Assembly (NCBI GenBank): GCA_017607445.1
Contig: JAEVHH010000004.1
Span: 682,001 to 746,000, forward strand
Direction: 5' to 3'
Length of the DNA: 64,000 nucleotides
Source of the DNA: Histoplasma ohiense
Lineage: Eukaryota > Ascomycota > Eurotiomycetes > Onygenales > Ajellomycetaceae
Position numbers and translations under genes: made by a program. The notes under the pieces are model-generated. The model made no database searches and was not told the DNA's origin. It saw only the letters and a program-made list of their open reading frames with translations. Shown piece after piece: positions 20,135 to 31,741 of this stretch. Within the stretch, counting starts at the first letter, position 1, and each line of letters opens with the position of its first letter.

Positions 20135-22830
20135 TCAAAATGCATGAGTTGCAAATGGATCGTAATCAAGATTGTATAGTAGATTTGGATTCTCAAAGCC
20201 ATACTCTTGGAACAGAGTGTCCCAGTTATTCTGTTCAATAAATTCTTGTCAGCCGAGTATTTTTTTTTTATTTTATTTTTATTTTTTTATTTTTTTTTAA
20301 AAAAAGGAGGGAAAGCTAAGGGTGCGAGGAGGAAAGAAAAGGATTAAAGGATTTAAGTGTCAATGTGGAGATCAATATCACGTACCGTGTCCAAAAGATC
20401 CGGGACTTCCGTGTAAAACTCTGGAGCGCCCACAGGCGGAGGTGTGGGCTCGGTATATGCGCTCGACGAAGAACGATCGTCGAACCCAGGTGCGTATGCA
20501 ACGGAACTTGGAATGGAACTACCCGCTCCTCCACTTCCCATATCAGGGGAAAAATCTTGCGGAGGGGTGTAGGCCAATGTACCAGGCGTCTTCGGTGGAG
20601 GAAAACCACCATCTGGACCGCCATTTCGTTCGGAACGGAGCTTTTGGAGTACGGCTGCAAATACTCGATGGAATTTTTGGCCTTCTGCCGTGGTATCACC
20701 GAGATTCATCCAAGTATCCCAAGCACCCTCAACCTTTTTCATCCGGTCCGCTCGATTAATACCAATCAAAACGTCGTCGGCTTCGATAGACTCAGATTGC
20801 GCATCTCCGTCCTGTTGCAGATCCAGACAAACAATCATGATTGCAAGTCGGAAGGAAGAGTTAGCTACCGGCGCGAGGCACCATCGGCTCTGTTCTAGAT
20901 GGTGGCCAGGTCTTAAAAGGCTTTGAAGACCGGTTTGAAGGTCAATGAGGGCAATTGCTGATTGAAGACATCTCTGGCGAGACAATGCAAACTTCTGATC
21001 CTTTCGTGCTGTGCTGATATATTTTCGGTGAAGCGCGCACATTCCCTCACTGTATAGAATGCCAACATGAACCCTCTGCATAGTCTTGAAGAGAGATTCA
21101 GTTTCAGCAGCGTTCCAACTTGTCATTCTAAACGGTTCCGGGATGTCCCTGACGACTTGGAACAATTCCTGGTCAAGCTGAAGAACGCGGTCATATGACA
21201 TTTGCTTCGTGTTGTACAAGAGCTCCCCGATTCTCCCAACTGTTTGGAGAATTTGCGATTTCGTCACCATGTAAGTGATACCAGTAACCTCCGACATTGG
21301 TCTTGACGGAGGAAGTTTAGCCATACCCTCAGTCAGCTCCCAATCATGTAAATTCGATGGCATCGCTGTGTCAGAGATTGCCGATGAAATCATGCTTGGT
21401 AACCCTATATGGAACGAGCAAACGTGATCAGCCTGACAGATGAAAGCCCAGATGCGTCGCCGCATCTCGCCTTGGAAAGGGGAGAATGCCTTCGGGTAGT
21501 GAGACGGATCACGATGGAAGCCCATGCGCATTGCCGCACGCACGATCTGACCAAGTGCCATCCAAATGCCAGACTCAATATCTTTTCGGCGCATATATTC
21601 AGCAAGGGCTTGGAAACACATTGTCTCTATGACATGCGGCTCGCTCCGTGTGATATTCGCATGCATAAGACACTGTGCTGTCCGTGTTCGAAAAAGTTCA
21701 GCAAGGGATTCTCCAACGCCCATATACTGAGCTGCATCTTTTGGGCTTTCAATTTCGGACTGGACTGTCATCCACAACATAGAAAACAAAAGTCCGAGCC
21801 AAGCCACATCTGTTCTATCGGGATTCCTCCAGTGTTCCTCATACTGTAACGTGTTAGCATACATATGCTCGATTATATTTAACAAGGAATTGAGGGGTCA
21901 TACTTGTTTGCGGAATGTCGGTTCGTGTATCACGACTGAAAAGGTTTTTGTTAGTAGAGGTTCCTTGGGGTAATGAAATTTTGAAAGTAGAGAAAAACAA
22001 GGAAAATCATGTCTCTTACGTAGGGGAGGGGCAGGGTCATTGGGATCGAAAAATTTATTAACAAACTGGTCGGTAGTTTGCTTCGGCGGCAGAGAAGCTA
22101 TCAGTTCTGCTTTGTCGAGTGATCTTGGATTTCCGGCCGAAATAACTGGCTCATGGGTAGAGAGGCCCTGTGCAAAAGCCTGGTCCAACTCGTCCGCTTC
22201 CATATCGAATTTGAATTGATTCCAGGTGTTTTTGAGCGCGACGATCTAGAATTCATCTCAGCCGCACTGAGAACCTAATCCTTTTCCGAAAGAATCTGAG
22301 ATATGAGCATGGTCAAACGCTTACTTCTTGGAGAACGTCTTGCCAATTGGTGCTCCCTCTATAGGGTGACTTTTCCTCCATGGTTCCAAGCTCCGGAATG
22401 GAACCCTCCTGGCTCGAATCATCGTCCAAAGACGTCTTAATCACGTCGATAGGCTTGGTGCCATTCGGCAGCTGTGAAGCCAGCCCAGGTTCAGCGGTAA
22501 AGGAGGCGACAAGCTCTTCCAAACGATGCAGGCGACACTCCATCCCCTGAGTCTGCATGGCATTGGACCTTGGGGTTTTGCCATTGGCGAATACGCACAG
22601 GTCATCATGACCCCTTGAAATGCAGTTATGGCATGGTTGCTGCCGGTTGCACTTAAGTCTAACCTCGGATGGCTTTGTTAACAATCATGCATCAACCCAT
22701 TTACATGGCCCGCTTTGCCCAGGCGGTTGGTGAATACCTACTTCCTTGCCCTGCAGGGCCCGCAAGAAAGGGGGACACGCGGATTTTTGTGGACTCTGCG
22801 GGTGGTGTTGGAAGTCTTATGGCTATCCAT
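20135..22830 (-). CDS. Zn2Cys6 transcription factor with fungal-specific middle homology region
   Basis: Six exons, minus strand: 22830-22742, 22658-22325, 22245-22020, 21935-21904, 21843-20386, 20230-20135 (744 aa, phases consistent). The binuclear zinc cluster spans the first intron: Cys at 23, 26, 33, 39, 42 and 51 (C-GP-C-RARKLK-C-NRQQP-C-HN-C-ISRGHDDL-C). A leucine-containing helix (CRLHRLEELVASF) follows as likely dimer linker. The fungal_trans region includes FVNKFFDPNDPAPP, IHEPTFRKQ, YEEHW, DVAWLGLLFSMLWM and GMFHRDPSHYPKAFSPFQGE-like residues (here GFHRDPSHYP). The C-terminal exon (NNWDTLFQEYGFENPNLLY) resembles an acidic/aromatic activation tail. Placed tail-to-tail with the monooxygenase, it may be its pathway regulator (inference). 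Confidence 0.92.
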
Positions 22831-24351
22831 CTTCCGGGGTTAATGTTATTAATAAAAATAAGGCTAAGTTTGCGAAGACGGTTGGCTGATCCAGATGTCC
22901 AAGAATTCGATGTCTTCTCTCCTGCTGTCTGAGAGGAAGAGGAGAGGGCTCGGCAGCGACGTGGGGGCGAGCAGGGGGGTTCTTAAGGCAAGCCGGCTCC
23001 CTCTGGCCAAGAGCGGCTTGGAAATCACCGACGGGCCTAGCGCTGACTTATGTTTTCCAAGCACCGTCAAACAGCGCCCTTGCAGCCACCCTTACAGCCA
23101 CCCTTGCAGCCGCCCTTGCAGCCACCACTCTTCGAGGGTTCTCGCCAGCTCTCGCCAGCTCTCCTCCAAGAGGTTTGGGGTTTGATTTTCACTATTAACT
23201 CAGTCATGGGAGTTCAATCCATCATTTGACTGATTGATGTGCAAGGTCCACACATTTAGCTCGAGTGGCTGACCTTGATATTTGTTGTTCATTTTCGATC
23301 GGCTGCCTCAGTTAAGGCGCAAACTTTCAACGACTCGTACTCATATGCGATGCGATTTACTACCACTAACGAAACTCGAGTTTCGGGAGCTCCCCGTGGA
23401 TCCAACACGCTGAGCGGTGAGTCGGGTTGCCATGCCAGATGCCTTTGGATTGGGTGTGGGTTTTCTTTTCTGGAGACGCGGTTCAAAGAGACTCTTCTTC
23501 TCCCCGTTTAGGAAGTCAGGACGGCATGAACTGTTGCAGAACGTGCTCCGTATGGTGCGCATGGGCCAAATGATGGCGTTAGAGTTGAAAAAGCGGCTGG
23601 AGTCAACTTCCCTCAATCACGGACAGTTAACTGGCTTAACTAGCTTCCTTCGCTTATGACCGCAGTGAAAGATGGAAAAGATTTCCGAGCAACCACTAAG
23701 GATTTAGGTTGCCTCTTCATTGTTCAACTGGGGGGATGGATATAAATGGGTTTACGAAAGCTCAGTCAAATTCCATGGGCAATGATGAAACCGAGCAATT
23801 CGATGCCTTAACATCGAAGCGTGGGATCAAAGTTCGCTTTGAGCGAGAATGTGGTTCAAAAACACTTTTATGGATTGACTTTCTCTCATGGAAGTCAACC
23901 ACTAAGCCGAACAGCAATGGCTTCCGAGAAAGCGGGGCTCGGGCAAAAATCCTGTAGCCAACTTTCACTGCCGGTAACTATTTAGACGGTGGATACAAGA
24001 AGGCCCATTATCGCTATCCAGCGGTCAATCTCTCAGAAAAGTTGGCAGACATGTACAGTAGTAGTACGTCCACATGTTGATCGCCACTGCTATGCATCGG
24101 GTTGGGAGAGTTAGTTAGCCCCAATGGAAGCAGTCTGGCTGGCTCTATCAGTTCGAGGCTCTCGGCGGGATTCCGCTGGCCGTCCAGGAAGGTCCAATCT
24201 CTGGCCGATCAGAACTATCAAATTGTTCATCTTGACGGCGTAAACTTGAAGTTGATGGAATTGATATTGCCCTCAATGCAAAACCCTGATCTAATTCATC
24301 GCACCCAAAGGAAAAAAAAGAAAGAAGCTATTGAGCCATTAAGCCATTGTA
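22831..24351. other. Intergenic, 1.5 kb, no gene supported
   Basis: Upstream region of the Zn2Cys6 gene. Many overlapping short frames but none with a known domain. Contains the 12-bp tandem at 23077-23124. Confidence 0.45.
23077..23124. repeat. 12-bp tandem repeat, four copies
   Basis: Unit CCCTTGCAGCCA, four contiguous copies with single-base changes in copies 2 and 3. A variant continues briefly on the right (CTCGCCAGCT duplicated near 23141-23161). Confidence 0.85.
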
Positions 24352-24446
24352 GGGGTCTTGCCGCGACTCGAACGCGGGGCCTCTCGCAAACATTTTGCGT
24401 TAGGGTGAGCCCTAAGCGAGAATCATACCACTAGACCACAAGACCC
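24352..24446 (-). tRNA. tRNA-Pro(AGG) with intron
   Basis: On the minus strand: acceptor GGGTCTT pairs perfectly with AAGACCC; D arm with A box TGGTCTAGTGG; anticodon stem CTCGC/GCGAG; loop TTAGGG gives anticodon AGG; an intron of roughly 20 bases follows position 37; T arm CCGCG-TTCGAGT-CGCGG is perfect. Coordinates include the discriminator base; end positions may be off by one. Confidence 0.93.
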
Positions 24447-25759
24447 GAGGTTGGGAAGATTGCGGCCTAATTGGCTTTATCAGGCTGGATCGCCGAGTCG
24501 CGCTTATGCTCGCTCTGATTGGAAATCAAAAGACACCAAGAATATTGATTGGTGCCTGACAATTGCCCATTACCCACCGCTGGGGTGGAAATACTCCATG
24601 AATACGGAGTAGAGGGATCCAGGACCCTGCAACGCCAAGTCGCAAAATATTTTTAGTACGCACCGTCTTCCTATTGAGGTTTAAACATGAGGCGTGTGGC
24701 ATTCTGCTAAGAAAATAGGGCTTCTCTGTAATTTGGAGTTTTGTATTGTTTGTGTATGTATATATTACACATAAATTACAGTCTAACTAATCAGATTCGG
24801 ATTAACTTTGGAAGACGAAGGGATAGTTAGCTCTAAAGAGTCTAACTGAATAAGGAGGGCGGTACGGGCTACGGATCGGTGCGAAAACATCGTCCATACA
24901 GGTCCACATGTGTGATAGTGGCTTACTATGTATGTATACTGGCTTGCACTGAATACCCCTCAAAACGCTACTTTTACGTGAAGCTAAACTGTATAAGGAA
25001 GGCCGTTACTGAAAGGTTGTTTGCAGGGTCCCTCTAAAGAATGATCCAGAGTCATTCAAGAAGTTCCTCCTCGCATGTGGGGAGTATAACACCAATCAAA
25101 CCACGAGATACGCCAGCCGATCTGGGTCATCCCAAGACCCCGCACTCTCCAGCCAGTGTGATGTTCCTGTTCCTCCCGGGAACAGGGCATGATGCAAGAT
25201 GTCCAGACTCTTGAAATCGCGGCGGATGCACAACGGGCTTTGGTTCTCTCGATTCAGTGGCAAAATGCAAAGCAAAACGGATTTCGATACCCCAATACTT
25301 AATACCTGAATTTCGTGTCTGGGCGAATTGAAATTAAAAGTAAATTTGTCCCCCTTATTCGTGCACCAGATTCAATTCACGTTCTACGTACAAAGTTCAG
25401 AGGTGAGGGCTACTTCGGCGGATGATGGCTGCTGGAGCGAGAGACTCGGAAGACCGTCCGAGATGCCTCGAATTCATCGCCTTCATCCTCCATCCTTCGG
25501 ACTCCAATCGGGTTGATCGTCGGACCTTGCTGAGCTTCGGCAAGGGTGCAAAACTCAAAACCCCATCCTTGTATATGCATGCAAGCTGCAGGCCAGCGGG
25601 GGCGGGCGCCGCCATCTTGTGGGGAACCTGGCTGGAGCTTACCAGAAAGTCCCTGTGGTTCTCGCTGCACAGTTTTGGCCTGCCTCTCAGGCGGAGAGGT
25701 GAAAAATTATCGCCAAGGGTGAAAAGGGACAAGCAACCTTAATTTTTCGGCAGAAAGTT
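24447..25759. other. Intergenic between the tRNA-Pro genes
   Basis: No gene recognised. One TACGGAGTA copy at 24603-24611. Short frames at 25328-25742 have no identifiable domain. Confidence 0.45.
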
Positions 25760-25853
25760 GGTCCTGTGGTCTAGTGGTATGATTCTCGCTTTGGGTTCCT
25801 CCAAACCTAAATTAGCCTGCGAGAGGCCCCGCGTTCGAATCGCGGCAGGACCC
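25760..25853 (+). tRNA. tRNA-Pro(TGG) with intron
   Basis: Acceptor GGTCCTG pairs with CAGGACC; A box TGGTCTAGTGG; anticodon stem CTCGC/GCGAG; loop TTTGGG gives anticodon TGG; intron after position 37; T arm CCGCG-TTCGAAT-CGCGG. The body is nearly identical to the AGG gene at 24352-24446 on the other strand, so the two are recent paralogues. Confidence 0.93.
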
Positions 25854-25926
25854 GATTCAGATTTCTTTTTGTTTTTCTTTTTTCTTTCTTTCTTTCTTTT
25901 TTTTTTTTTTTTCCTTCCCTCTGGAC

Positions 25927-25990
25927 CGCTTAGGGTTCAACCTAATGCAAATGTTTACGAGAGGCCCACATTCGACTCGCGGCAGGACCC
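25927..25990 (+). pseudogene. Truncated tRNA-Pro pseudogene
   Basis: Begins at the anticodon arm (CGCTTAGGG, anticodon AGG), continues through an intron-like stretch with ATGCAAATGTTT as in the minus-strand gene, then ACGAGAGGCCC, a damaged T arm (CACATTCGACTCGCGG) and the acceptor end CAGGACCC. The 5' half is replaced by a T/C-rich run, so no mature tRNA can form. Confidence 0.8.
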
Positions 25991-27520
25991 TGAAGATGCG
26001 ATATGATTTGCCGGAGAGTTGCAATTTTGTTGTGAAATAGTTAAACATACGGAGTAAGTACTGTTACCGGAGATTCATTAGCAACAAGGTGGGGAACTAA
26101 CTAGGTCTGAATATGGGGTTGAGATGAGCTAGCTAGCTGTATTTAAGTTTTTTTTTTTTTTTTTTTTGTGGCCGGATACCCTTTTGAAAAGCTGAGAGAG
26201 AGGTGGCTTCAATTGAACGGGGATCGATATCCCTCTACGGAGTACGGAGTAGTTCCAGATTAGATGCCACCAGCTTCAGATGCCCTTGTAATGAATGCCC
26301 CTGGAGGCTGCGCTGAAATGTCCCGCCGGAGAGGTTTTGCATTTGTTTGTTGGAGGCCCAAGCCCAAGTGGAAAAAAAAAAAAAAAAAAAAAAAATTTAT
26401 CTCGTCTAATTTCATATGTGTATATGTACTCCGTATGGAGCAGCACAATCGCCGTCCTCCTTCGGCACCGAACACCCCCCTTGGCCCTCAGCACCGCCCT
26501 CGGTTTCTCATCCCTCTCTAGCGAGCCCACTCAACCCGAGCAGCCCGTCCATGACCCACACTCGCTCCTCTCAGCCCTCCACACTGTAGCCCCAATCCCT
26601 CCGAAGAAAGCTTTGAACCCTCCTTCCCCGCTTCCCCAGGATAGGATTTAAAATCAGCCCTGCAATCCTAAGCGACGGGGTATTTATCGGAAACGGAAAA
26701 AGGAATGGAAAACGGAAAGGAAAAAAAAAAAAAAAAAAAAAAAACCACTTTGTCAATTGAGAAATTCCTATCCTGGCTCCGTCCATTAAAGAATCTCAAT
26801 TAAAAACTGACATCTATTCGGCACGACGGTGGGTGCTAAAATAATAACAACAATATCTTGTATTATACAACGGTATATGCGCTGTAATAGGAACGCTGGC
26901 CTTGTATTCGTTCCCGCACGCCATGAATGAATTTTGAAGTCAGAAAAAAAAAGAGACACAAAAAGGGTGCAAAAAGGAGTACGTAGACTCAGGCGAAGCA
27001 AACATCTATTTATTTATTACCAATAATTCTTTTGTTAAGAAAAAAGAAAGAAAAAAGCAGAAGAAGAGGAAGAGGAAGAGCAATTCAAAGTGGTCGTAAA
27101 CTCATCTGGTGTCGTTATGCTGTGTTGCAAGTGGTGGGGTCGGAGTGAGAGGCAAGCAGTAGCAGGGAAGAAAAGGGAGATTAAGTTAAAAATATTAACA
27201 GTAAATGAAAAGGATGTATCTAAACGGGTGACGTTGTCAAACAGAAGATCGGGCGGCGATGTGTGATTTCTCGCTATCTCTCTATCCTCATTATATCATG
27301 ACAAGATTTTTTGAGAAAAAAACCTGGGAGATTCTTTTGAAAAGAGTACAAAAGGGGAAGCAAAAGGCAGGGGGTGAGGCGCTTCACTTATAGGCACTTC
27401 AGTATTATGGCTGACATTGCAATGATACAAGCTTGAGGATCGAGTTTAAAAAAGGGGGGTTGGTTAGCTGTGGTGGAGTTGGCGAATGGTATGGTGTGGA
27501 TGAGGAGCGGGAACATATAT
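25991..27520. other. Intergenic, 1.5 kb, no gene supported
   Basis: Contains poly-T (about 26149-26167), poly-A (about 26371-26394 and 26719-26742), and four TACGGAGTA/TACTCCGTA copies between 26048 and 26435. From about 27000 to 27520 it is the 3' flank of the phosphatase gene. Confidence 0.5.
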
Positions 27521-30500
27521 TTACTTAGTTCCAGGCGTAGTAGATATTAACGATCTGGCCTCTTGGGGATCGAGGCCAAGAATGCGAACGAGGTAGTCGA
27601 TACTATACAATAATTGTTAATATCCCTGTTTCTCATCTTCTACCAGGCCAACCCTTTTGAAATGAAAAAAAAGAAAAAAAAATTCTTTAAAAAAAAGGGG
27701 AATCAAAGATAACAGGAGAAATAAAAGAAAAGAGGAGGACTACATACCTAGCATCCGTCGCCAACCTCCGCTTCTCCTTCCGAAACTCCTCCTGACACGC
27801 TACCCACACATTCGTCCGTTTATCTGGGGAGATAGTTTTGATGCGCATCTTGAACAGACCGCTGACGGGGCGATGATCCGATACCTTGACTTCATGCCGG
27901 CGGTACTCCAGCTGTTTGATCCTCCCAACGCCCCGATAAAGTAGCCGATCACACCAAGCCGGCGACCGCTTCTTCTCACTAGAATCATATTGGTCGGTGC
28001 CAACGTCGTATTTATACGTCGGTGCAAAAGTGATGGGTGCTTCGTTGAAGGCGCGGAGGCGGAAACCGGGGTTTTTGCGGCGGGAGGCAAGAAGTTGGTC
28101 GCGGTCGAGGAGTTTGGGAAGATTGCGAGCCTTAACGGCTTCGATGACGGTGTTGCGGGGCATAGAATCGATACGGTAGTTTAGATCGCCATTTAGGATG
28201 CAGATTTCGTGGTCAAGGATCATAGTGCCATCGCCACCACCGACGAAGAGGTCGATGCGTGACGAGTAGCTTGATTCGGGAGGCAGGGAACTGCTTTCAA
28301 GAATCGCTGCAATGTCATTGTTGCGGTGGGTAGTTTGGGATTGGCCGGCTGCTAGATGGCAGTTTATGAAGCAGAGAGAGCTATCGTCGAGGATGAAGCG
28401 GAAGACGAGAGCACCCTATTGGCCCATGTTAAATTTAGTTTGGTGTTTATCAGGAAAGTGGAGCCTTTATCGCAGAGAGAGACGAACCTTATTGCCGTGC
28501 AGTCCGCCCATGCCGCGTTTCACCTCCGTTGCACTGACGCCTCTGATTCTTTGACTCTCTTCTTGTTTGATGAACACGCATGTGAATAGACCGATGAGGT
28601 TTGAAGTGTGGAGGAGGACGTAGGGCTGATCAAGAGGCATTATATCATGTATACAAGAAGCAAGATAATCTTTCCAAACACGATACTGCCGGCTCATGTG
28701 TTCCTTATCTGCACTGTCTTTCTTCTTACTGCTCATGAGGATACTCTCTATTTAGAGTTTGTCAGCTCATATACATAACGAGAGAAAAAAAAAAAAAAAA
28801 AAAAAGCTCTGAATATTCATTACGGGGTTAAGGTTCTAACTTACTAGCAGTAATTTTTTTGTTTTCCAGGTCCACAAGCTCCTGAAACCCAAAAACCAAA
28901 ATATCCGGAGGACTTTCAGGGTGGACAACGTCTCGGATAAACTTGCTATCCCGCAAATTGCCCGGGACGGTTGCTCCTGCATTCCACGTAAGAACGGCCG
29001 CGGTTATTTCACGGAAATGACAGTACTCGATGTCCCTGTCATGCATTCGGGCTTCTGAAAAGTCAAAGCAAAAATGTCAATACGCTGCCTCTGCCATGTT
29101 AGGACAAGAAGGATACAAAGGATACAAACCAAGCCAGTCGTCCTCAAGCATAGCGTCCCATAGCCGAATATAATTATCCGTCCCAAGCGAAACAGCTTGC
29201 AATCGATTAACAGTCCAAACGCTACTGGAATCCAGCAACAGCCCACAGACAGCTTGGTCATGCGCCTGCCAGTCCTTCTTCACGGTCCATGGTGAAGTAG
29301 AAATATCGTAGACATAGATCATGCCTGTCTTATAGCCCGCCCAGAGGTAATCACCAACCATCGCCAGGCAATTGATTTTATATAAGCTCACGTTCAACGT
29401 TGCTCGACATGAGTAATCCTGCGCAGAGTAAATCGAAACTTTCCCATCAGCATGTCCAAGGTATACGAGGCCACCGTCTTTGGGACTAGTGGTACCCGAC
29501 GTGATTTCGCCAGCATCTGATTTCCCGAACGGTCCCTTGAGGACCTGGAAATCCGCATCTTTAGAATTGGGACGATAAACCCGCACTTCCTTGCCGGATG
29601 CGAGCCACAACAGGTCTCCAACAACCATCGAGAAAGTATGGCCCTTCGCAACTCGATCGTATGGGTGGCTGTAGCTGTATTGAAGATTAGGCGAACCCGA
29701 TTCATCTGGAGGCCAGAGGAGTAGTTTGCCCTCATCGTCAAGCGTCCAAAGTTCCTTTTTATGCCGATAGATCTTGATAATTTCTCTCCGTGACGGTAAC
29801 GTCCGCGACGAAACAATCGACTGTGTTTGAATATCAACCTCATGGATCTCCCCCGCATTCGTTCCCAGCCAAAGTAGTTTCCCCTCATCGTCCATTGTAT
29901 TTCCTGGTTTAAATGCAATACATAAACCTTTGACAGTTTCCCCATGATTCAATCCTAAAATTTGCTCCCCACTTACCAGGTCCCAGACTCGAGTAAAGTA
30001 CCCTGTCGTGCATGCATAGTTCCCACAAACGTCAAAAACTCGCACATCATGCTTGGTATGAATACCCCTTGTTCCGCTTTTGAATATCGGTGGGCGACGA
30101 TTGGTGTTAGAAAAATCAGGGTAGTCTGTACGAGGGATTGGCGCATCGTCGAAGGGCGGCTCTGATTCCTCTGACTCAATGCGAGTGGATCTACTGGTCT
30201 GACGTTGGTTGGAAGCAGGAGGGGTCGAAAGGCATTCCACTGAGCGCATAGGTGATCGTGCAAACTGTGTCGGGGTAGGGGGTGGCTGGGTCTTGCTGTT
30301 AGCATGTATTCGGCCACCAGGCACAGCTGTGTCTCTTTGCGGTGGCGGAGGGAAATGTGGATCGGTTTGCTCGCTTCCAACACGGACGGAGAAATTTGAT
30401 GTGATAGTTGGTCTGGAGAGGATATCAAAGGAGCGTCTGGGTGCGAGGTCAGAAGACGGTTGCATTCCAGTCTGCGACGGAGCACCTCGACGAGATATTC

Positions 30501-31741
30501 GCGCTTGGGCGCGGGGTGGCAGGCCCGGTCGATCCTCTAGATTATCGCTGGTATAGTGTTTGTCCCGGGAGTCCCTGGCGCTCCTTCGTCCCGAAAGATC
30601 GGTCTCACTCCGTTTCATTGGAATCGGCGGAGGGGGGTGTTTAATGTCGCGTGTTAATACCGTCGTTGCGCTTCTCGGGCCGGATGAACCGTCATGCTCA
30701 GCCTCGAAAGTCGCGGATCGATGAGGATATCGAAACGGGGTAGGGTCGGGGAAAGCTCTGCGAGGTCCGCGCTCAGCAGTGGAGTAGAGCGGGGGAATGC
30801 GATTCGAGGAATCACCGTTTGTCGCTATGGTACTCGGGGGAGCTTTTTCTGGACTACTTGGAGGGGTACTGAATGGTGAGGCTTCAACACCGACTGAGAT
30901 CCTCTCCGACGCTGGCGCAAGAGATTTCGCGTTCTCCCAACGAGAAACAGCGGCGGTGTTTTTGGTAGTGGCGGGGATTTTGGGCTTTTCCGCTCTATTG
31001 ACAGGTGGTGGGAGAGACGCAGCTTTGAGGCCGTTTTTGGCATCACGAGTTCTGCCCTCTGCCCAAATTACCACGCCTGAGGAATCGGTTACGGGGGTAC
31101 ATGGTCTGCTCGACGGACGACTCTGACTGCTAGGTGGCCTACGCGGCGGGGGAGGTTCCGGGACCGTCCGTATTTCCCTGTTGCGATTCTCGGTGGCGGG
31201 AATGACACAGGTCTGGGAAGCAGTGCGGGGAGTATCTATAGTGAGGACTGGCGCTTTCCACTGCGCGGATGAGACATTCATGGACACTGGCCTAGCCGGC
31301 ATCCGTCTCCCTTGAAACCCATCTGTGTTCGTAGCCGTAACACTAGCATGATTGTGCCTGGCAGTGTGAAGCCATCTGGACGACGAAGGGGAGTGAGCAG
31401 CGGAGCGCGCATGGGAAGAAGAAGAAGATGACGACCAGTTTGAGGGATCCGGGCGTGGGAGATCTAAGGAAGCACGACTAGTGAGGACGTTTGGGGTTTC
31501 TAGGAAGGCGGAGCGGGATTCATGAGTTGAAGCCGCAGTGGGATGCGACTTGGGGTTAAGGTGAGCAAGGTTTTCGAAGTGGGAAAGGAGGGAAGAAACA
31601 GGTTTCTATCAATATATAGCAGAGGATGACAGTCAGCATGATGGTAGATAAAGGAAACAGCAGCAGGTAGCAGTTCTGTCATACAATAGAGTCCTCGTCG
31701 GTGCCATTCCCATCAGGGCGCTCGTTGTGCTTTGTCTCCAT
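27521..31741 (-). CDS. Inositol-polyphosphate 5-phosphatase with WD40 domain
   Basis: Six exons, minus strand: 31741-31685, 31605-29130, 29054-28845, 28747-28488, 28415-27748, 27602-27521 (1250 aa, phases consistent). Residues 1 to about 520 are Ser/Pro-rich and disordered; about 530-845 form WD40-like repeats (VWDLVSGEQILGL, LWLASGKEVRVYRP, LWAGYKTGMIYVYD, IRLWDAML); the rest is the Mg-dependent 5-phosphatase with LTWNAGATVPGNLR, FGFQELVDLENK, FINCHLAAGQSQTTHRNND, ICILNGDLNYRID, PAWCDRLLYRG and SDHRPVSG. Such enzymes remove the 5-phosphate from phosphoinositides or inositol phosphates. The first exon encodes METKHNERPDGNGTDEDSI and splices to KPVSSLLSHFENL. The C-terminal tail (DYLVRILGLDPQEARSLI) is short. 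Confidence 0.92.

Noticed and set aside
22742..22830. Apparent frameshift between the start codon and the zinc cluster of the Zn2Cys6 gene
   Set aside because: A recount of the complement gave CCCCC-TTT-CTTGCG; with the missed T restored, the ATG frame runs straight into C-GP-C-RARK and the splice phase fits.
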